From Deltaproteobacteria bacterium (GTDB lineage: Bacteria > Chloroflexota > Dehalococcoidia > Dehalococcoidales > BS750m-G39), in assembly GCA_030603275.1 (NCBI GenBank), contig JAUVYB010000002.1, positions 50,943 to 114,942 on the forward strand: 64,000 nt of DNA, in the 5' to 3' direction. A model generated the notes under the pieces. That model was given only the letters and a program-made list of their open reading frames with translations, did no database searches and was not told the DNA's origin. Shown here piece by piece: positions 18,109-26,694 of this stretch (positions are counted from its first letter, which is position 1; each line of letters opens with the position of its first letter). Position numbers and translations under genes: made by a program.

Positions 18109-18388
18109 CTTCTACGTATTCGGCAAATGAACCACGATTTATTACTTGTTCCTCAAGCATGCCCCTGTCTACTAAAGCCAAGGCATCCTTATTTTCGAAT
18201 AGCCATAACTCAGATGCTGGAATAGTTACTTGCGGGTCTAATAGAATCTGCCCAGCTCTAGTCCTATATATATGATATATCACACCTTCCCCATCCAAGA
18301 CCTTAGGCAAATGCACTCGGTTTTTTGCATCTGGCCTCACTCCCTCAGCTATCCTTGTTAAGTCTGAACCCCTTATTATCGTAACCAT
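18098..18388 (-). CDS. Putative antitoxin, AbrB-like N-terminus (96 aa)
   Basis: The first half (VTIIRGSDLTRIAEGVRPDAKNR, then VHLPKVL and YHIYRTRAGQILLDP) has the strand pattern of SpoVT/AbrB-like or similar DNA-binding antitoxins. The second half (ELWLFENKDALALVDRG) would bind the toxin. A palindrome abuts the start codon. It is followed by the RelE-like gene with an 11-base overlap. The family is not certain, but the gene pair layout supports an antitoxin. Confidence 0.6.
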   Translation of the reverse strand: MVTIIRGSDLTRIAEGVRPDAKNRVHLPKVLDGEGVIYHIYRTRAGQILLDPQVTIPASELWLFENKDALALVDRGMLEEQVINRGSFAEYVEDAP

Positions 18389-18426
18389 TATGTTACCATA
18401 GTAACATAGGTGGGATTAGTTGTCAA
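18389..18426 (-). promoter_or_regulatory. Toxin-antitoxin promoter with palindromic operator
   Basis: On the minus strand TTGACA (18421-18426) and TACTAT (18398-18403) are 17 bases apart. An inverted repeat TATGTTAC-cata-GTAACATA occupies 18389-18408, spanning the -10 and the start site. The predicted start (about 18391) is three bases from the ATG at 18388, so the message would be leaderless. Binding of the antitoxin here would give the usual autorepression. Confidence 0.65.
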
Positions 18427-18477
18427 GTGGGAATATCCCACTTTCCCACCCTTATTATACAACTTTCAAATTGACCC

Positions 18478-18735
18478 ACTACCGTATTTTGGGGGGAGAA
18501 GGGGTGTTCAGGAGGGGGCTGCCCGGTTTCTACCGTTGGTTTTTCTTCCCACCCTCCCGCCCTACAGAAGTGATACTTCTATCATTTTCTTCTTGGGGGG
18601 TGGGGGGAAAAGGGGATAGTACGGGGGAGTTAAAGAGGGGCGCCAGCCCCTCTTCGGAAAAAAATATTTCCCCTTCCCCTTGCCAAGGGGAAGGGGATAA
18701 AGGGGATAGGGTTTCTAACCCCTAAAAAACAAAGT
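18478..18735. repeat. Interspersed hairpin repeat, copy D
   Basis: A complete-looking copy. It has CCCACCCTCCCGCCCTAC, the perfect hairpin AGAAGT-gat-ACTTCT (18566-18580), the hairpin AGAGGGGC-gcca-GCCCCTCT (about 18634-18653) and a third built on CCCCTTCCCC and GGGGAAGGGG (18670-18696). It fills most of the 511-base gap 18389-18899; the rest, up to the MaoC start, shows nothing I can name. Confidence 0.8.
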
Positions 18736-18899
18736 TTTTTTGGGGGCCCCGTAAATAAATAATTAATAATGATTGGGGAGGGGCTAGAAAGGGCTTTTGC
18801 CCTTTTACAATAAGGGCGGCGGGTGGGAAAAGATATAAATGGGTGGGGAGGGATTACCCTTTCTTGACACAGCTTATCGGGGAAAGTAAACTTTCTGAT

Positions 18900-19328
18900 A
18901 TGGCTGAAACTTTATCCGGCATAGAGAAGCTGAAGGGCAAGGTCGGGGTGGCCTGGCAGCCCAGGGAATACCTCATCGAGGGGGAGATGATACGCCGCTT
19001 TGCCAGGGCGGTGGGCGACACCAACCCACTCTGGAAGGACGGCAACATCGCCCCGCCGACCTTTACCCTTTCTATCGGCTTCGAGCAGTTCGTTGAGGAC
19101 CTGATGAAACTGACCCCCTTCAACACCGTGCTCATGGCCAATACCGAAATCGAGGGCTACCAGCCCATAAAGCTGGGCGACAGGATAACCGTTGTCTTTA
19201 AAATCAGCAACCTCCGTGAAAGAAAAGGCCAGACGGGCCAGATGGCCTTTATGACCTTTGAAAGCAGCTATAAAAACCAGGAGCAGGCGCTGGTGGCCAG
19301 GTGCCGCCAGATGATTATCGGTTACTAA
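18900..19328 (+). CDS. MaoC-like N-terminal (FAS1-type) hydratase subunit (142 aa)
   Basis: A hot-dog fold protein of the type that forms the first half of paired enoyl-CoA hydratases. It has YLIEGEMIRRFARAVGDTNPLW followed by APPTFTLSIGFEQF. The start is taken as the Met at 18900 (MAETLSGIEKL); a GTG at 18843 would add 19 residues with no family match. It lacks the catalytic Asp-x-x-x-x-His motif, which is in the next gene, so the two likely act as a heteromer in acyl-CoA hydration. Confidence 0.8.
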   Translation: MAETLSGIEKLKGKVGVAWQPREYLIEGEMIRRFARAVGDTNPLWKDGNIAPPTFTLSIGFEQFVEDLMKLTPFNTVLMANTEIEGYQPIKLGDRITVVFKISNLRERKGQTGQMAFMTFESSYKNQEQALVARCRQMIIGY

Positions 19329-19330
19329 AG

Positions 19331-19792
19331 ATGAGTGAGCAGCGCTACTATCAGGACGTAAAGAAGGGCGACGAGGTTGCCCCCCTGGTCAAGGAGCCGA
19401 CCCCCCGCCAGCTGGTGATGTGGGCCGGGGCGGTGGGCGACTACCTGCCCATCCACTACGACCGGGACTACGCCCGGAGCCGGGGACTGGACGGCATTAT
19501 AGTTCACGGGCAGCTGGTCGGGGCTTTCCTGGGGCAGCTGATGACCGACTGGGTGGGGGAGCAGGGCCGGCTGCGCAGGCTGAGCTGCAGCTACAAGGGG
19601 ATGAACTACCCGGGGGAGGCGGTTACCCTGCGGGGTAAGGTAACCCGGAAATACATCCGGGGCGGTGAGCACTTTGTCGAGTGCAGCCTCTGGGCGGAGA
19701 ACCCTAAAGGGGAGAAGACCGCCTCGGGGACGGCCACGGCTGTGCTGCCCTCCCGGGTTGATAAAAAGCGGAAAGGAAGGACAGGACGATGA
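19331..19792 (+). CDS. MaoC-like acyl-CoA hydratase, catalytic subunit (153 aa)
   Basis: It carries the hydratase-2 motif: AGAVGDYLPIHYDRDYARSRG has the catalytic Asp and His, followed by GIIVHGQLVGAFLGQLMTDW. The start is the Met at 19331, two bases after the preceding stop; a longer frame within the previous gene is out of family. It is followed by an SDR with a 4-base overlap. The three genes could interconvert enoyl-, 3-hydroxy- and 3-oxoacyl-CoA. Confidence 0.87.
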   Translation: MSEQRYYQDVKKGDEVAPLVKEPTPRQLVMWAGAVGDYLPIHYDRDYARSRGLDGIIVHGQLVGAFLGQLMTDWVGEQGRLRRLSCSYKGMNYPGEAVTLRGKVTRKYIRGGEHFVECSLWAENPKGEKTASGTATAVLPSRVDKKRKGRTGR

Positions 19793-20700
19793 GCGAGAGG
19801 TTAAAGGATAGAGTGGCCATTGTTACCGGCTCCAGCCAGGGCATCGGCAAGGCGATTGCCATAGCGCTGGCTAAAGAGGGGGCCAAGGTGGTGACCAATA
19901 ACCGCCGTCCCGGCGCCGAGGGCGGCGATGCCGAGACCGTGGCCAGGGAGATTAAGACGATGGGCGGGGAGGCGGTGCCCTTCTTCGGCAGCGTTTCCGA
20001 GTTCGATGTGGCCGAGAAGATAGTCAAGACGGCGGTGGACAGCTTCGGCAGAATTGATATCGTGGTCAATAACGCCGGCGCCGACGCCCCCCGCATGGTC
20101 TGGAATATGAGCGAGGAGGAATGGGACCGGAGCGTCGACTCTTTCCTTAAGGGCTCTTTCAACTGCATCCGCTTTGCCGCCGGCCCGATGCGGGAGCAGA
20201 AGTGGGGCAGAATCATCAATACCACCTCTACCGCCTGGCTGGGCACGGTGGGGCACTGCAACTACGGTGCGGCCAAGGCCGGGCTGGTGGGGCTGACCCG
20301 GGCGGTGGCCAGGGAGGTGGGGCGGTACGGGGTGACCTGCAACGCCTACGCGCCGACTGCGGCCACCCGCTTTACCCTGAGCGACGAGATAGTGGCCGGC
20401 TTTAAGAAAAGATACGAGGCCGGGCTGATGACCAAAGAACGGTTCGAGGAGCTGACCAACCCGCCCGGTCCGGAGACGGTGGGCCCCTTTATCGTTTACC
20501 TGTGTACCGATGAGGCGGCCGATATCAACGGGCAGGTGTTCGATGTCACCGGCGGCGATATCGCCATTTATTCCGAGCCGGTGAAGAGGAAATCCATCGT
20601 GAAAAAACAGGGGCTGTGGACGGTGGAGGAGCTCATCGAGCAGGTGCCTAAAGTCCTGCTGGAGGGCTATAAGAACCCGGCGCCGGTCAAGAAGGATTGA
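19789..20700 (+). CDS. Short-chain dehydrogenase/reductase (303 aa)
   Basis: A classical SDR: TGSSQGIGKAIA cofactor motif, VNNAGADAP, the catalytic Ser in INTTSTAW and Tyr-x-x-x-Lys in NYGAAKAGL. An Arg pair after the second strand (NNRRPG) favours NADP. It is longer than most (about 250) with a C-terminal tail of about 40 residues. It overlaps the MaoC gene by 4 bases. The probable role is 3-hydroxyacyl-CoA dehydrogenase or 3-oxoacyl reductase. Confidence 0.93.
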   Translation: MSERLKDRVAIVTGSSQGIGKAIAIALAKEGAKVVTNNRRPGAEGGDAETVAREIKTMGGEAVPFFGSVSEFDVAEKIVKTAVDSFGRIDIVVNNAGADAPRMVWNMSEEEWDRSVDSFLKGSFNCIRFAAGPMREQKWGRIINTTSTAWLGTVGHCNYGAAKAGLVGLTRAVAREVGRYGVTCNAYAPTAATRFTLSDEIVAGFKKRYEAGLMTKERFEELTNPPGPETVGPFIVYLCTDEAADINGQVFDVTGGDIAIYSEPVKRKSIVKKQGLWTVEELIEQVPKVLLEGYKNPAPVKKD

Positions 20701-20703
20701 AGG

Positions 20704-21423
20704 TTAAAACGGGGGCGGGGGCTTCTTTTTGCCCTTGCCCATGAGATAAGCGTAGTAGGTGGAGGAGGTGTAGAGGGGGGCCAGGGGATTATGGCCGGTG
20801 ACCCGGTCCTTTACCGCGATGACCGTCAACGGGCGGTGGCAGTAGCGGATAAACAGGGTATCGTGGCCGACGCAGAGCCCCAGCATGACGGCCAGGTCAA
20901 CCCTTTCCGAGTTCAGGATTTCGGCCTGGGCGATGGGATTGCACATCGACTCCCAGTTTTCGGCGCCGAATATCTTTTCTTCCGGTTTGATGCCGATGCT
21001 TTCCTTGGCCACGGCGCCCACCTTGCAGCAGACCGAGACGACCTCGAAGCCGTTGTTTTCCAGTATTTCGGTCAGGGTACGGGCCTCGTTGTGCAGGCCG
21101 ACGCAGAAGGCCAGCCCCAGCTTTTTGTAGCCGCACTTCCGGGCGAACTGAATCAGCTCTAAAATTCGGGGGTTTTTGGGCTTTCTTAAGCCGTCGGGGA
21201 GTTGCTCGTAGCCTTCGAATTCCTGTTTGGAAGCCTGCCGGGCGAACTCCTTTACCTCCGGATTATTGTACTCGGCGACGGCTTTTTCGATGACCTCGGG
21301 CTGGTGCCGCATGGGGCAGAAAGCCGGCAGCCTGTCCATGGGGGGAGTCTCACCGGCCTTGATGGGGGGGTGGCAGTCCCCTTTAACGCAGCGGGCACAG
21401 TTGGGGCTTGACTTGGCTGTCAT
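20704..21423 (-). CDS. DUF1847 family Cys-rich protein (239 aa)
   Basis: An N-terminal Cys cluster (CARCVKGDCH, then AFCPM) suggests metal binding. The rest has CGYKKLGLAFCVGLHNEA, VVSVCCKVGAV, a CNPIAQA segment and VMLGLCVGHDTLF, which are DUF1847 features. Function is unknown; the repeated Cys suggest a metalloprotein. It converges with the SDR gene, three bases apart, and is read after the GNAT gene. Confidence 0.85.
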   Translation of the reverse strand: MTAKSSPNCARCVKGDCHPPIKAGETPPMDRLPAFCPMRHQPEVIEKAVAEYNNPEVKEFARQASKQEFEGYEQLPDGLRKPKNPRILELIQFARKCGYKKLGLAFCVGLHNEARTLTEILENNGFEVVSVCCKVGAVAKESIGIKPEEKIFGAENWESMCNPIAQAEILNSERVDLAVMLGLCVGHDTLFIRYCHRPLTVIAVKDRVTGHNPLAPLYTSSTYYAYLMGKGKKKPPPPF

Positions 21424-21426
21424 CGC

Positions 21427-21957
21427 TTAAATCTCCTTTTTAGCCTGCTGCTGCCACTTCTGGCGGTGCAGCTCCATGAGGATAAAGTCGTAGTTGTCCC
21501 GCTTGAGTTGGCCGAAGGGGGTAAAGCCGCACCTGGCAAAGCACTTCTGCGCCCGGGTGTTGGTGACCAGGGTCTTTAAGTAGAGCCGTTCGAGCCTGGT
21601 CTGCCCGAAGATATATTCCAGCAGTTTGTTGATAGCATCGGCGCCATAGCCGTTATCCCAGTAATCGCGGTTGCCGATCATAATGCCTATCTCGGCTTCG
21701 CCCCGCTTATGGTCAACGGCATAATAGGTGCAGTTGCCGATGTGCTCTCCGTGTAGTGTTTCGATGGCGAACCGCTGCCGCCGGGCCGACGGGTAACGCA
21801 GCTCGATGGCGTAGCGGGCCAGATACTCGGGATAGCTGAGCGACGACGGCGAGATGGCATCCAGCGCCGCCAGCTCGGGATCGGTCTGCCAGCTGTAGTC
21901 ACAGCGGGCATCGCCCATCATTTTTTCCCGCAACCTGGTCTTGCCGTCGCCAGTCAT
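21427..21957 (-). CDS. GNAT family N-acetyltransferase (176 aa)
   Basis: A RimJ/RimL-like acetyltransferase: ALDAISPSSLSYPEY, GEAEIGIMIGNRDYWDNGYGADAI with the acetyl-CoA loop, then RLYLKTLVTNTRAQKCFARCGF. The start is placed at the Met at 21957 (MTGDGKT), one base after the HEAT gene stop (TAGC-ATG). The longer frame to 22104 lies inside the HEAT gene and is Arg/Pro-rich shadow. Substrate unknown. Confidence 0.88.
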   Translation of the reverse strand: MTGDGKTRLREKMMGDARCDYSWQTDPELAALDAISPSSLSYPEYLARYAIELRYPSARRQRFAIETLHGEHIGNCTYYAVDHKRGEAEIGIMIGNRDYWDNGYGADAINKLLEYIFGQTRLERLYLKTLVTNTRAQKCFARCGFTPFGQLKRDNYDFILMELHRQKWQQQAKKEI

Positions 21958-21958
21958 G

Positions 21959-22912
21959 CTAGTCTTCCACGAAGTTTTCAATCTGGGAGAACAGCGGGTC
22001 CTCCTCGGCTTCCATCTGGGATAGCGCTTCTTCGGCCGCTGCCTGAATGGCCTCATCGGAGTGGTTAAGGCACTTCTCCAGGCAGCCCTTGGCCTCGGGG
22101 CCACCTATCTTACCCAGTGACTGGATAGCCGCCATCTGAACATCAATATCAGGGTCGTTGACCATATCGCAGAGATAGGAAGCGGCCTCCTCCTCCCCCA
22201 GCTCACCGCAGGCACCGGCGGCCTCATAGCGTATCTCGGAATCAGTGTTGGATAGCTCCTTGAGCAGGATGGGCAGCCAGGAGGTGTTACAGCTCTTGCC
22301 CATGGCGAACAGGGCGCTGATTTTAATTTTGTTATCGCCGCTCTGGTAGGCTTCGGCGATGGCTTTCTTCATCTTGGATAAAGATAACGGCGCCGCCGCT
22401 TCTAGGGCACGGCGTTTGACCTCTACCGGCTTGGCCTGGTCATTGATTACCGCCAGCAGGCTCCGGGATACCTTGTCCCGGTGGTTGGGGCGCAGTTTTT
22501 CCAGCTCGGCGAGCAGGGCGAACTTGCCCAGCGCCGTAGCCGCCGCCGCCTGAACCTCCTCCGAGCTGTCTTTCTCCAGCAGGTCAATCAGCGGCTCAAT
22601 GAGGGACGCCTCCTCGTTTTCCCACAGGCCCTCGATGGCCTTGCTCCGTACCCCGGCGTCTTCATCTTTTAAGCGTCCTTTAAAGATATCGTCAAAGTCC
22701 AGCTCGAAGTTGTCCTCGGTCAGCTCGACCAGGCGGTACATTATCTGCCGCCGCCTTTTTAGCTCGACGGTGGGCCACGCCTGCTCCAGCGGCTTCAGAT
22801 CGGCCGGGTTGAGGCCGGACAGGTCGGTCAGCCACAAGTCCAGCAGTTCCTCATCCGGGTCAACCAGCCTGGCGATGGTCTGTTCTACGGGCGGTGGCAG
22901 TGCCGGTTCCAT
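21959..22912 (-). CDS. HEAT-repeat protein (317 aa)
   Basis: About six HEAT/PBS-lyase-type repeats occupy residues 90-300, for example SEEVQAAAATALGKFALLAE, SEIRYEAAGACGELGE, IDVQMAAIQSLGKIGG and EAIQAAAEEALSQME. It has no catalytic motif. It is probably a protein-binding scaffold. It sits between PAC2 and GNAT genes with 1-3 base spacing, all in one run that starts at TldD. Confidence 0.9.
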   Translation of the reverse strand: MEPALPPPVEQTIARLVDPDEELLDLWLTDLSGLNPADLKPLEQAWPTVELKRRRQIMYRLVELTEDNFELDFDDIFKGRLKDEDAGVRSKAIEGLWENEEASLIEPLIDLLEKDSSEEVQAAAATALGKFALLAELEKLRPNHRDKVSRSLLAVINDQAKPVEVKRRALEAAAPLSLSKMKKAIAEAYQSGDNKIKISALFAMGKSCNTSWLPILLKELSNTDSEIRYEAAGACGELGEEEAASYLCDMVNDPDIDVQMAAIQSLGKIGGPEAKGCLEKCLNHSDEAIQAAAEEALSQMEAEEDPLFSQIENFVED

Positions 22913-22915
22913 CGG

Positions 22916-23701
22916 CTAGTCCTCCTCTTCCTCATCTTGTTCCCAGATGGGCTGGGTAAAGTGGTCGATGTACTCTTCCATGGCCTCGTTAGCCATCTGT
23001 TTAATCCTTTCGGCGGTTTCTTTAGCGGCGTCGGCCAGCTCGGTAATATCTATTTCAATATCTAATATTTTGGTCAGTACCTCGAGCACCGCCACCGCCG
23101 CCACCGGGTTCTGGATGCGGGTGGCGTACATCGGCACCTCGCCCAGCAGGCAGACGCCCTCCATGCCCCGCTCCTTGGCTACCCCCAGCAGCAGCCCGTT
23201 TAAGCCCGATATCTGCAGGTTGCCCTTCTGGGCCAGGCCGTAGCTGTCCAGCTCCTGGCTCATGTGCGGGCTGGTGACCACCCCCCACACCCTGGATTGC
23301 TCGCTGTGGTGCATGCGGCTGAGGGCGGCGGCGCAGGTATAGACCCGCTGCGCCTTAAACCTTTCGGCGACATCAAGGACGCAGTTAGCCAGCTCGTAGC
23401 CTTTAGTTATCGGCTGGTCCTCGCCGATAAAGAGTATTATATCACTGCTGCCGGGTTTGTTCTTCCAGTAGTAGAACTGGCTCCGGGGGAACTGGGGCTC
23501 CTCAACGATATTGTCCCGGGCCACCACCCCGATGGCGTCGAAGAAGGCCGACGGTTCGATTTCCCCCAGGTCCTTAAATTCCAGCTTGCGCAGCAGGTAG
23601 GTGGCCACGATTATAGATACGTTGCCGATGCCGGGCCAGGAAGCCAGCATCACCGGCGATTTGAGCCGGGGCCGGGCGAAGAGCCTGACTATTTCGTTCA
23701 T
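22916..23701 (-). CDS. PAC2 family protein (261 aa)
   Basis: It resembles the PAC2 / proteasome assembly chaperone 2 superfamily found in bacteria and archaea: LASWPGIGNVSIIVATYL near the N-terminus, YELANCVLDVAERF, GLNGLLLGVAKERGM, and CLLGEVPMYA followed by NPVAAVAVLEVL. The tail is very acidic (EQDEEEED). Bacterial PAC2 proteins are of unknown function and do not need a proteasome in the genome. Its start is three bases from the TldE gene stop. Confidence 0.88.
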   Translation of the reverse strand: MNEIVRLFARPRLKSPVMLASWPGIGNVSIIVATYLLRKLEFKDLGEIEPSAFFDAIGVVARDNIVEEPQFPRSQFYYWKNKPGSSDIILFIGEDQPITKGYELANCVLDVAERFKAQRVYTCAAALSRMHHSEQSRVWGVVTSPHMSQELDSYGLAQKGNLQISGLNGLLLGVAKERGMEGVCLLGEVPMYATRIQNPVAAVAVLEVLTKILDIEIDITELADAAKETAERIKQMANEAMEEYIDHFTQPIWEQDEEEED

Positions 23702-23704
23702 GGC

Positions 23705-25006
23705 TTACCCCTTGCTCGCTACCGACAGGCGGGGGCAGTAGAGGGGCGGGGTGTTAAGAAAGCCGCCCACCCACTCCGCCTGGCTGCCGACGGCGGTAAC
23801 CTCCTTGAGAACCTGATAAACGTTTCCCGATACCATAGTGTTTTTAACCCTACCCACTATTTTACCACTTTCTACTTTATAACCTAAAAGTACGTTGCCG
23901 CTGAAGTCGCCGCCGAGGATATTGCCCTGCTCGGCGCCCATGAGTTGTTCGATGACCAGCCCCTCTTTTATATCTTTTATCATATCATCCATGGAGGTCT
24001 GGCCGGGGGCGACGATGAGGGCGCTGGGAGAAGGGGTGGGTAATCCGCCGCCCCTATCGCCGTTGCCGGTGCTTCTGGTATCGGCTAAGGCGGCGGTCTG
24101 CAGGTCATAGAGAAAATTAGCCACCACCCCGCCTTCGATAAGCGGGGTGCGCCGGCTGGCTACCCCTTCGTCATCGCAGGGGCGGCTGTGGGGGCGAAAA
24201 GCTACCGTGGGGTCGTCCCACAGTGATATTTTTGAGTCAAATACAGATTTGCCCAGTTTCTGGCCGATGGGCGAAGCCCCCTGCAGCACCGTCTTGCCGT
24301 TAAAAGCCGTCACCAGGGAGGGGACCAGGGCGCTGGCCACCCCGCGGGGGGTAAAGATTACCGGCAGCCGGCCGGTGGGCACCGAGGCCTGGTTTTTGGC
24401 CAGCTCTAATTGCTGGATTACCACTTTAGCTATATCTTCGGGTTGGGTTATGGGGTGGCAAAAGCTCCGGCTTTCGCCGACGAAGAGCATGTCAGTTCCC
24501 CGGATGAGGCTGCCCATAATGCCCGCGCTGAAGATGCTTTTCTTATATTCTGCCCGCCCGCCGCTTGAATTAATGAGCTTTACCGATATGGTGTCCTTGC
24601 TTACCCCCGCCTCGCAGAGGATTTCCGGGGTATGTTTGGTAATTATTTCAATCAGTTCTTGTCCCAGTTTATCCATTTCCTCAAGTGGGGTGGCCTCTAC
24701 GGCGGGGTCAAAGATATCAATCCGGGGGTAGGAAACTTGTGAGGGAAGCTCAAATTTGGCGGGCATGCCGAACCGGGCGGTTTCGGCGGCGTTGCTTATC
24801 AGGCTTTTAACGTCATCCGGTTCGGTGGTGGTGGCATAGCCGATACGGCCTTCTTTAATAATGCGTAGGGCTAGATGAGTGCTCTGCTTGCTCTCTATGT
24901 GCTTGAGGCGGTTGGTCTCGAACTGCACCGAGGTCTCTTCGGCGGCGACCTCGAAGACCTCGGCGGCCTCGGCCGTCTTTCTGGCTAAAGCCAGTATATT
25001 CTCCAC
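23705..25006 (-). CDS. pmbA: TldE/PmbA-like metalloprotease partner (433 aa)
   Basis: It has the TldD/TldE fold but lacks the HExxxH motif, as expected for the E subunit. Segments include QFETNRLKHIESKQST, LFVGESRSFCHPI and the C-terminal ALIVAPGQTS and MGAEQGNILGGDFSGNV. I place the start at GTG 25006 with GGAGG six bases upstream; its first base is the last base of the TldD coding region's stop overlap (TAGTG). TldD/TldE heterodimers proteolyse unfolded peptides. Confidence 0.9.
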   Translation of the reverse strand: MENILALARKTAEAAEVFEVAAEETSVQFETNRLKHIESKQSTHLALRIIKEGRIGYATTTEPDDVKSLISNAAETARFGMPAKFELPSQVSYPRIDIFDPAVEATPLEEMDKLGQELIEIITKHTPEILCEAGVSKDTISVKLINSSGGRAEYKKSIFSAGIMGSLIRGTDMLFVGESRSFCHPITQPEDIAKVVIQQLELAKNQASVPTGRLPVIFTPRGVASALVPSLVTAFNGKTVLQGASPIGQKLGKSVFDSKISLWDDPTVAFRPHSRPCDDEGVASRRTPLIEGGVVANFLYDLQTAALADTRSTGNGDRGGGLPTPSPSALIVAPGQTSMDDMIKDIKEGLVIEQLMGAEQGNILGGDFSGNVLLGYKVESGKIVGRVKNTMVSGNVYQVLKEVTAVGSQAEWVGGFLNTPPLYCPRLSVASKG

Positions 25007-26379
25007 TAGCCGCCTCCCACCAGGCACCGGCTGATCCGGATATGGGGGCTGCCGTTGGACACGGGGAGGGGGTACTGTCCGCCCTTGCCGCAGCCGCCGC
25101 CCTGGTTCATGTCCAGGTCGTTGCCGATGGCGTCGATATTATTGAGGGTGGTAAAGACGTTGCCGGTGAGTACCACCGGCCTTAACGCTTCGGCGATTTT
25201 GCCGTTGCGAATCATGTAGGCTTCTCCGGCGGAGAAGGTGAACATCTCCATGCTGGTGGTGCCGCCGAACCAGTTTTTGGCGTAGACGCCCTCTTTTATA
25301 CCGGCGATTATATCGTCAAAAGAGGCCTTGCCGGGTTCAATATAGGTGTTGGTCATGCGGACGATGGGTGGATAGCGGTAATTCATGGCGCGGGCGTTGC
25401 CGGTGGGCTTTTCGTTCATCTTGGCGGCGGTCTCCCTTGAGTGGAGCCGCCCCACCAGCTTGCCTTCCTTGATAAGATAGGTTTTAGTTGCCGGCACCCC
25501 TTCGTCATCGTATTTATAGCTGCCGCGCAGGCCGGGCACGGCGGCGCTGTCAACGATATTAAGCTCGTGAGAGCCGAACTTTTTGCCCAGCACCATGATT
25601 TCCCGCAGGCGGTCGTCTTCATAGACGAAATCCGATTCGGATAAATGGCCGAAGGCCTCATGGACGAAGACGCCGGCCAGCACCGGGTCTAAAACCACGG
25701 TGTATTCGCCGCCCTTTACCTGCGGGGCGGAGAGCATAGCCACGGCTTTTTTAGCCATCTCTCCCACCTGCTGGTGGAGGCGGCGCATCGGACTGAAATC
25801 GCCGCGGCTGCCCAGGCTTAAATTCGCCTGCTGGACATCGCCGTCCCCGGCGGCCACGGCGCTCAGGCGCAGGGTGATATCCGTCCTCGGCTGCCGGATA
25901 TAGCTGCCGGTCGAGCTTAAAAAGATGGTCTGCTTGTGGCTGTCGGCGTAGCCGATGACCGAGGTCCGGAGCATGGGGGTGCGCCAGATAATCTGGTTAT
26001 ATTCGTCGAGGAGTTTTTTCTTTTCCGCCAGGGGGATGGCCAGCGGGATGTCCTGTTTATTGTCTGCGGTATCGACAATGGCTTCGACGGGGGCGAGCCG
26101 GCTTTCTTCTCTGCCGACCAGCGTCGCCTGCTTTACCGCCAGCTCAATCCTGCGGGGGAGGTCGTCGAGGTCGTTAAAGCTGACGAAGCCCCAGCCGCCT
26201 TTGACCAGGGCGCGGATGTTGCCGCCGACGGCGGACGACTGGCCGGCGGATTCCAGTTCCTGGCCGCGGTAGGTGATGTGGCTCAGCCGGCTCTGCTCCA
26301 GGCGGGCCTCGATATAGTCGGCTTTATATTTTTTTAGGTCTTCAGCCAGCTGGCCGGCGGCGGTTTCAATATCGGGCAT
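25006..26379 (-). CDS. tldD: TldD zinc metalloprotease (457 aa)
   Basis: The zinc motif HEAFGH is followed by LSESDFVYED, and the C-terminal part has GMNQGGGCGKGG-like glycine-rich sequence (here DMNQGGGCGKGGQ) with the conserved Cys. The N-terminus has YIEARLEQSRLSHITYRGQELE. It is the first gene of the TldD-TldE-PAC2-HEAT-GNAT run. No RiPP-like precursor gene is adjacent, so the role is likely in general peptide turnover or maturation. Confidence 0.94.
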   Translation of the reverse strand: MPDIETAAGQLAEDLKKYKADYIEARLEQSRLSHITYRGQELESAGQSSAVGGNIRALVKGGWGFVSFNDLDDLPRRIELAVKQATLVGREESRLAPVEAIVDTADNKQDIPLAIPLAEKKKLLDEYNQIIWRTPMLRTSVIGYADSHKQTIFLSSTGSYIRQPRTDITLRLSAVAAGDGDVQQANLSLGSRGDFSPMRRLHQQVGEMAKKAVAMLSAPQVKGGEYTVVLDPVLAGVFVHEAFGHLSESDFVYEDDRLREIMVLGKKFGSHELNIVDSAAVPGLRGSYKYDDEGVPATKTYLIKEGKLVGRLHSRETAAKMNEKPTGNARAMNYRYPPIVRMTNTYIEPGKASFDDIIAGIKEGVYAKNWFGGTTSMEMFTFSAGEAYMIRNGKIAEALRPVVLTGNVFTTLNNIDAIGNDLDMNQGGGCGKGGQYPLPVSNGSPHIRISRCLVGGG

Positions 26380-26421
26380 AAGAATAGTTTAACCAGCCGA
26401 CTGCCGAACTGTCAATTAATA

Positions 26422-26676
26422 CTATTCGTGAATCCGGCTCAGGTACCAGATGCTTTCGGGCATATCCCGGTAAATATCACAGACCATACCCTTGCTGGTC
26501 TTGACCATAAAATAAGTCCGGGTAACCTCTTTGCCCCACCACTCCTCAACCTTCTGCCAGCTCTGGTATACTCTGGTGACGCGCTGTTTCTCTCCGTTTC
26601 TAGCCAGGGTTAAAGGCACCCCCCGGACATTCACCGTTACCTTAAGTTCCTCCGGTTTTTCCAGTATCTTGGCCAA
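26422..26676 (-). CDS. Small protein resembling DUF6504 (84 aa)
   Basis: A small protein of strands and Trp-rich segments: KVTVNVRGVPLTLARNGEK, VYQSWQKVEEWWGKEV, RTYFMVKTSKG and a final ESIWYLSRIHE. This pattern resembles DUF6504, which in other bacteria occurs beside DNA damage genes. Here it follows lexA by 18 bases on the same strand, so it is probably SOS-regulated. Family assignment is tentative. Confidence 0.6.
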   Translation of the reverse strand: MAKILEKPEELKVTVNVRGVPLTLARNGEKQRVTRVYQSWQKVEEWWGKEVTRTYFMVKTSKGMVCDIYRDMPESIWYLSRIHE

Positions 26677-26694
26677 TTCTAAACCTCCATCTAG

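Noticed and set aside
25006..26379. TldD/TldE as part of a RiPP maturation cluster
   Set aside because: No small precursor-like gene or transporter lies next to them; their neighbours are PAC2, HEAT and GNAT genes.
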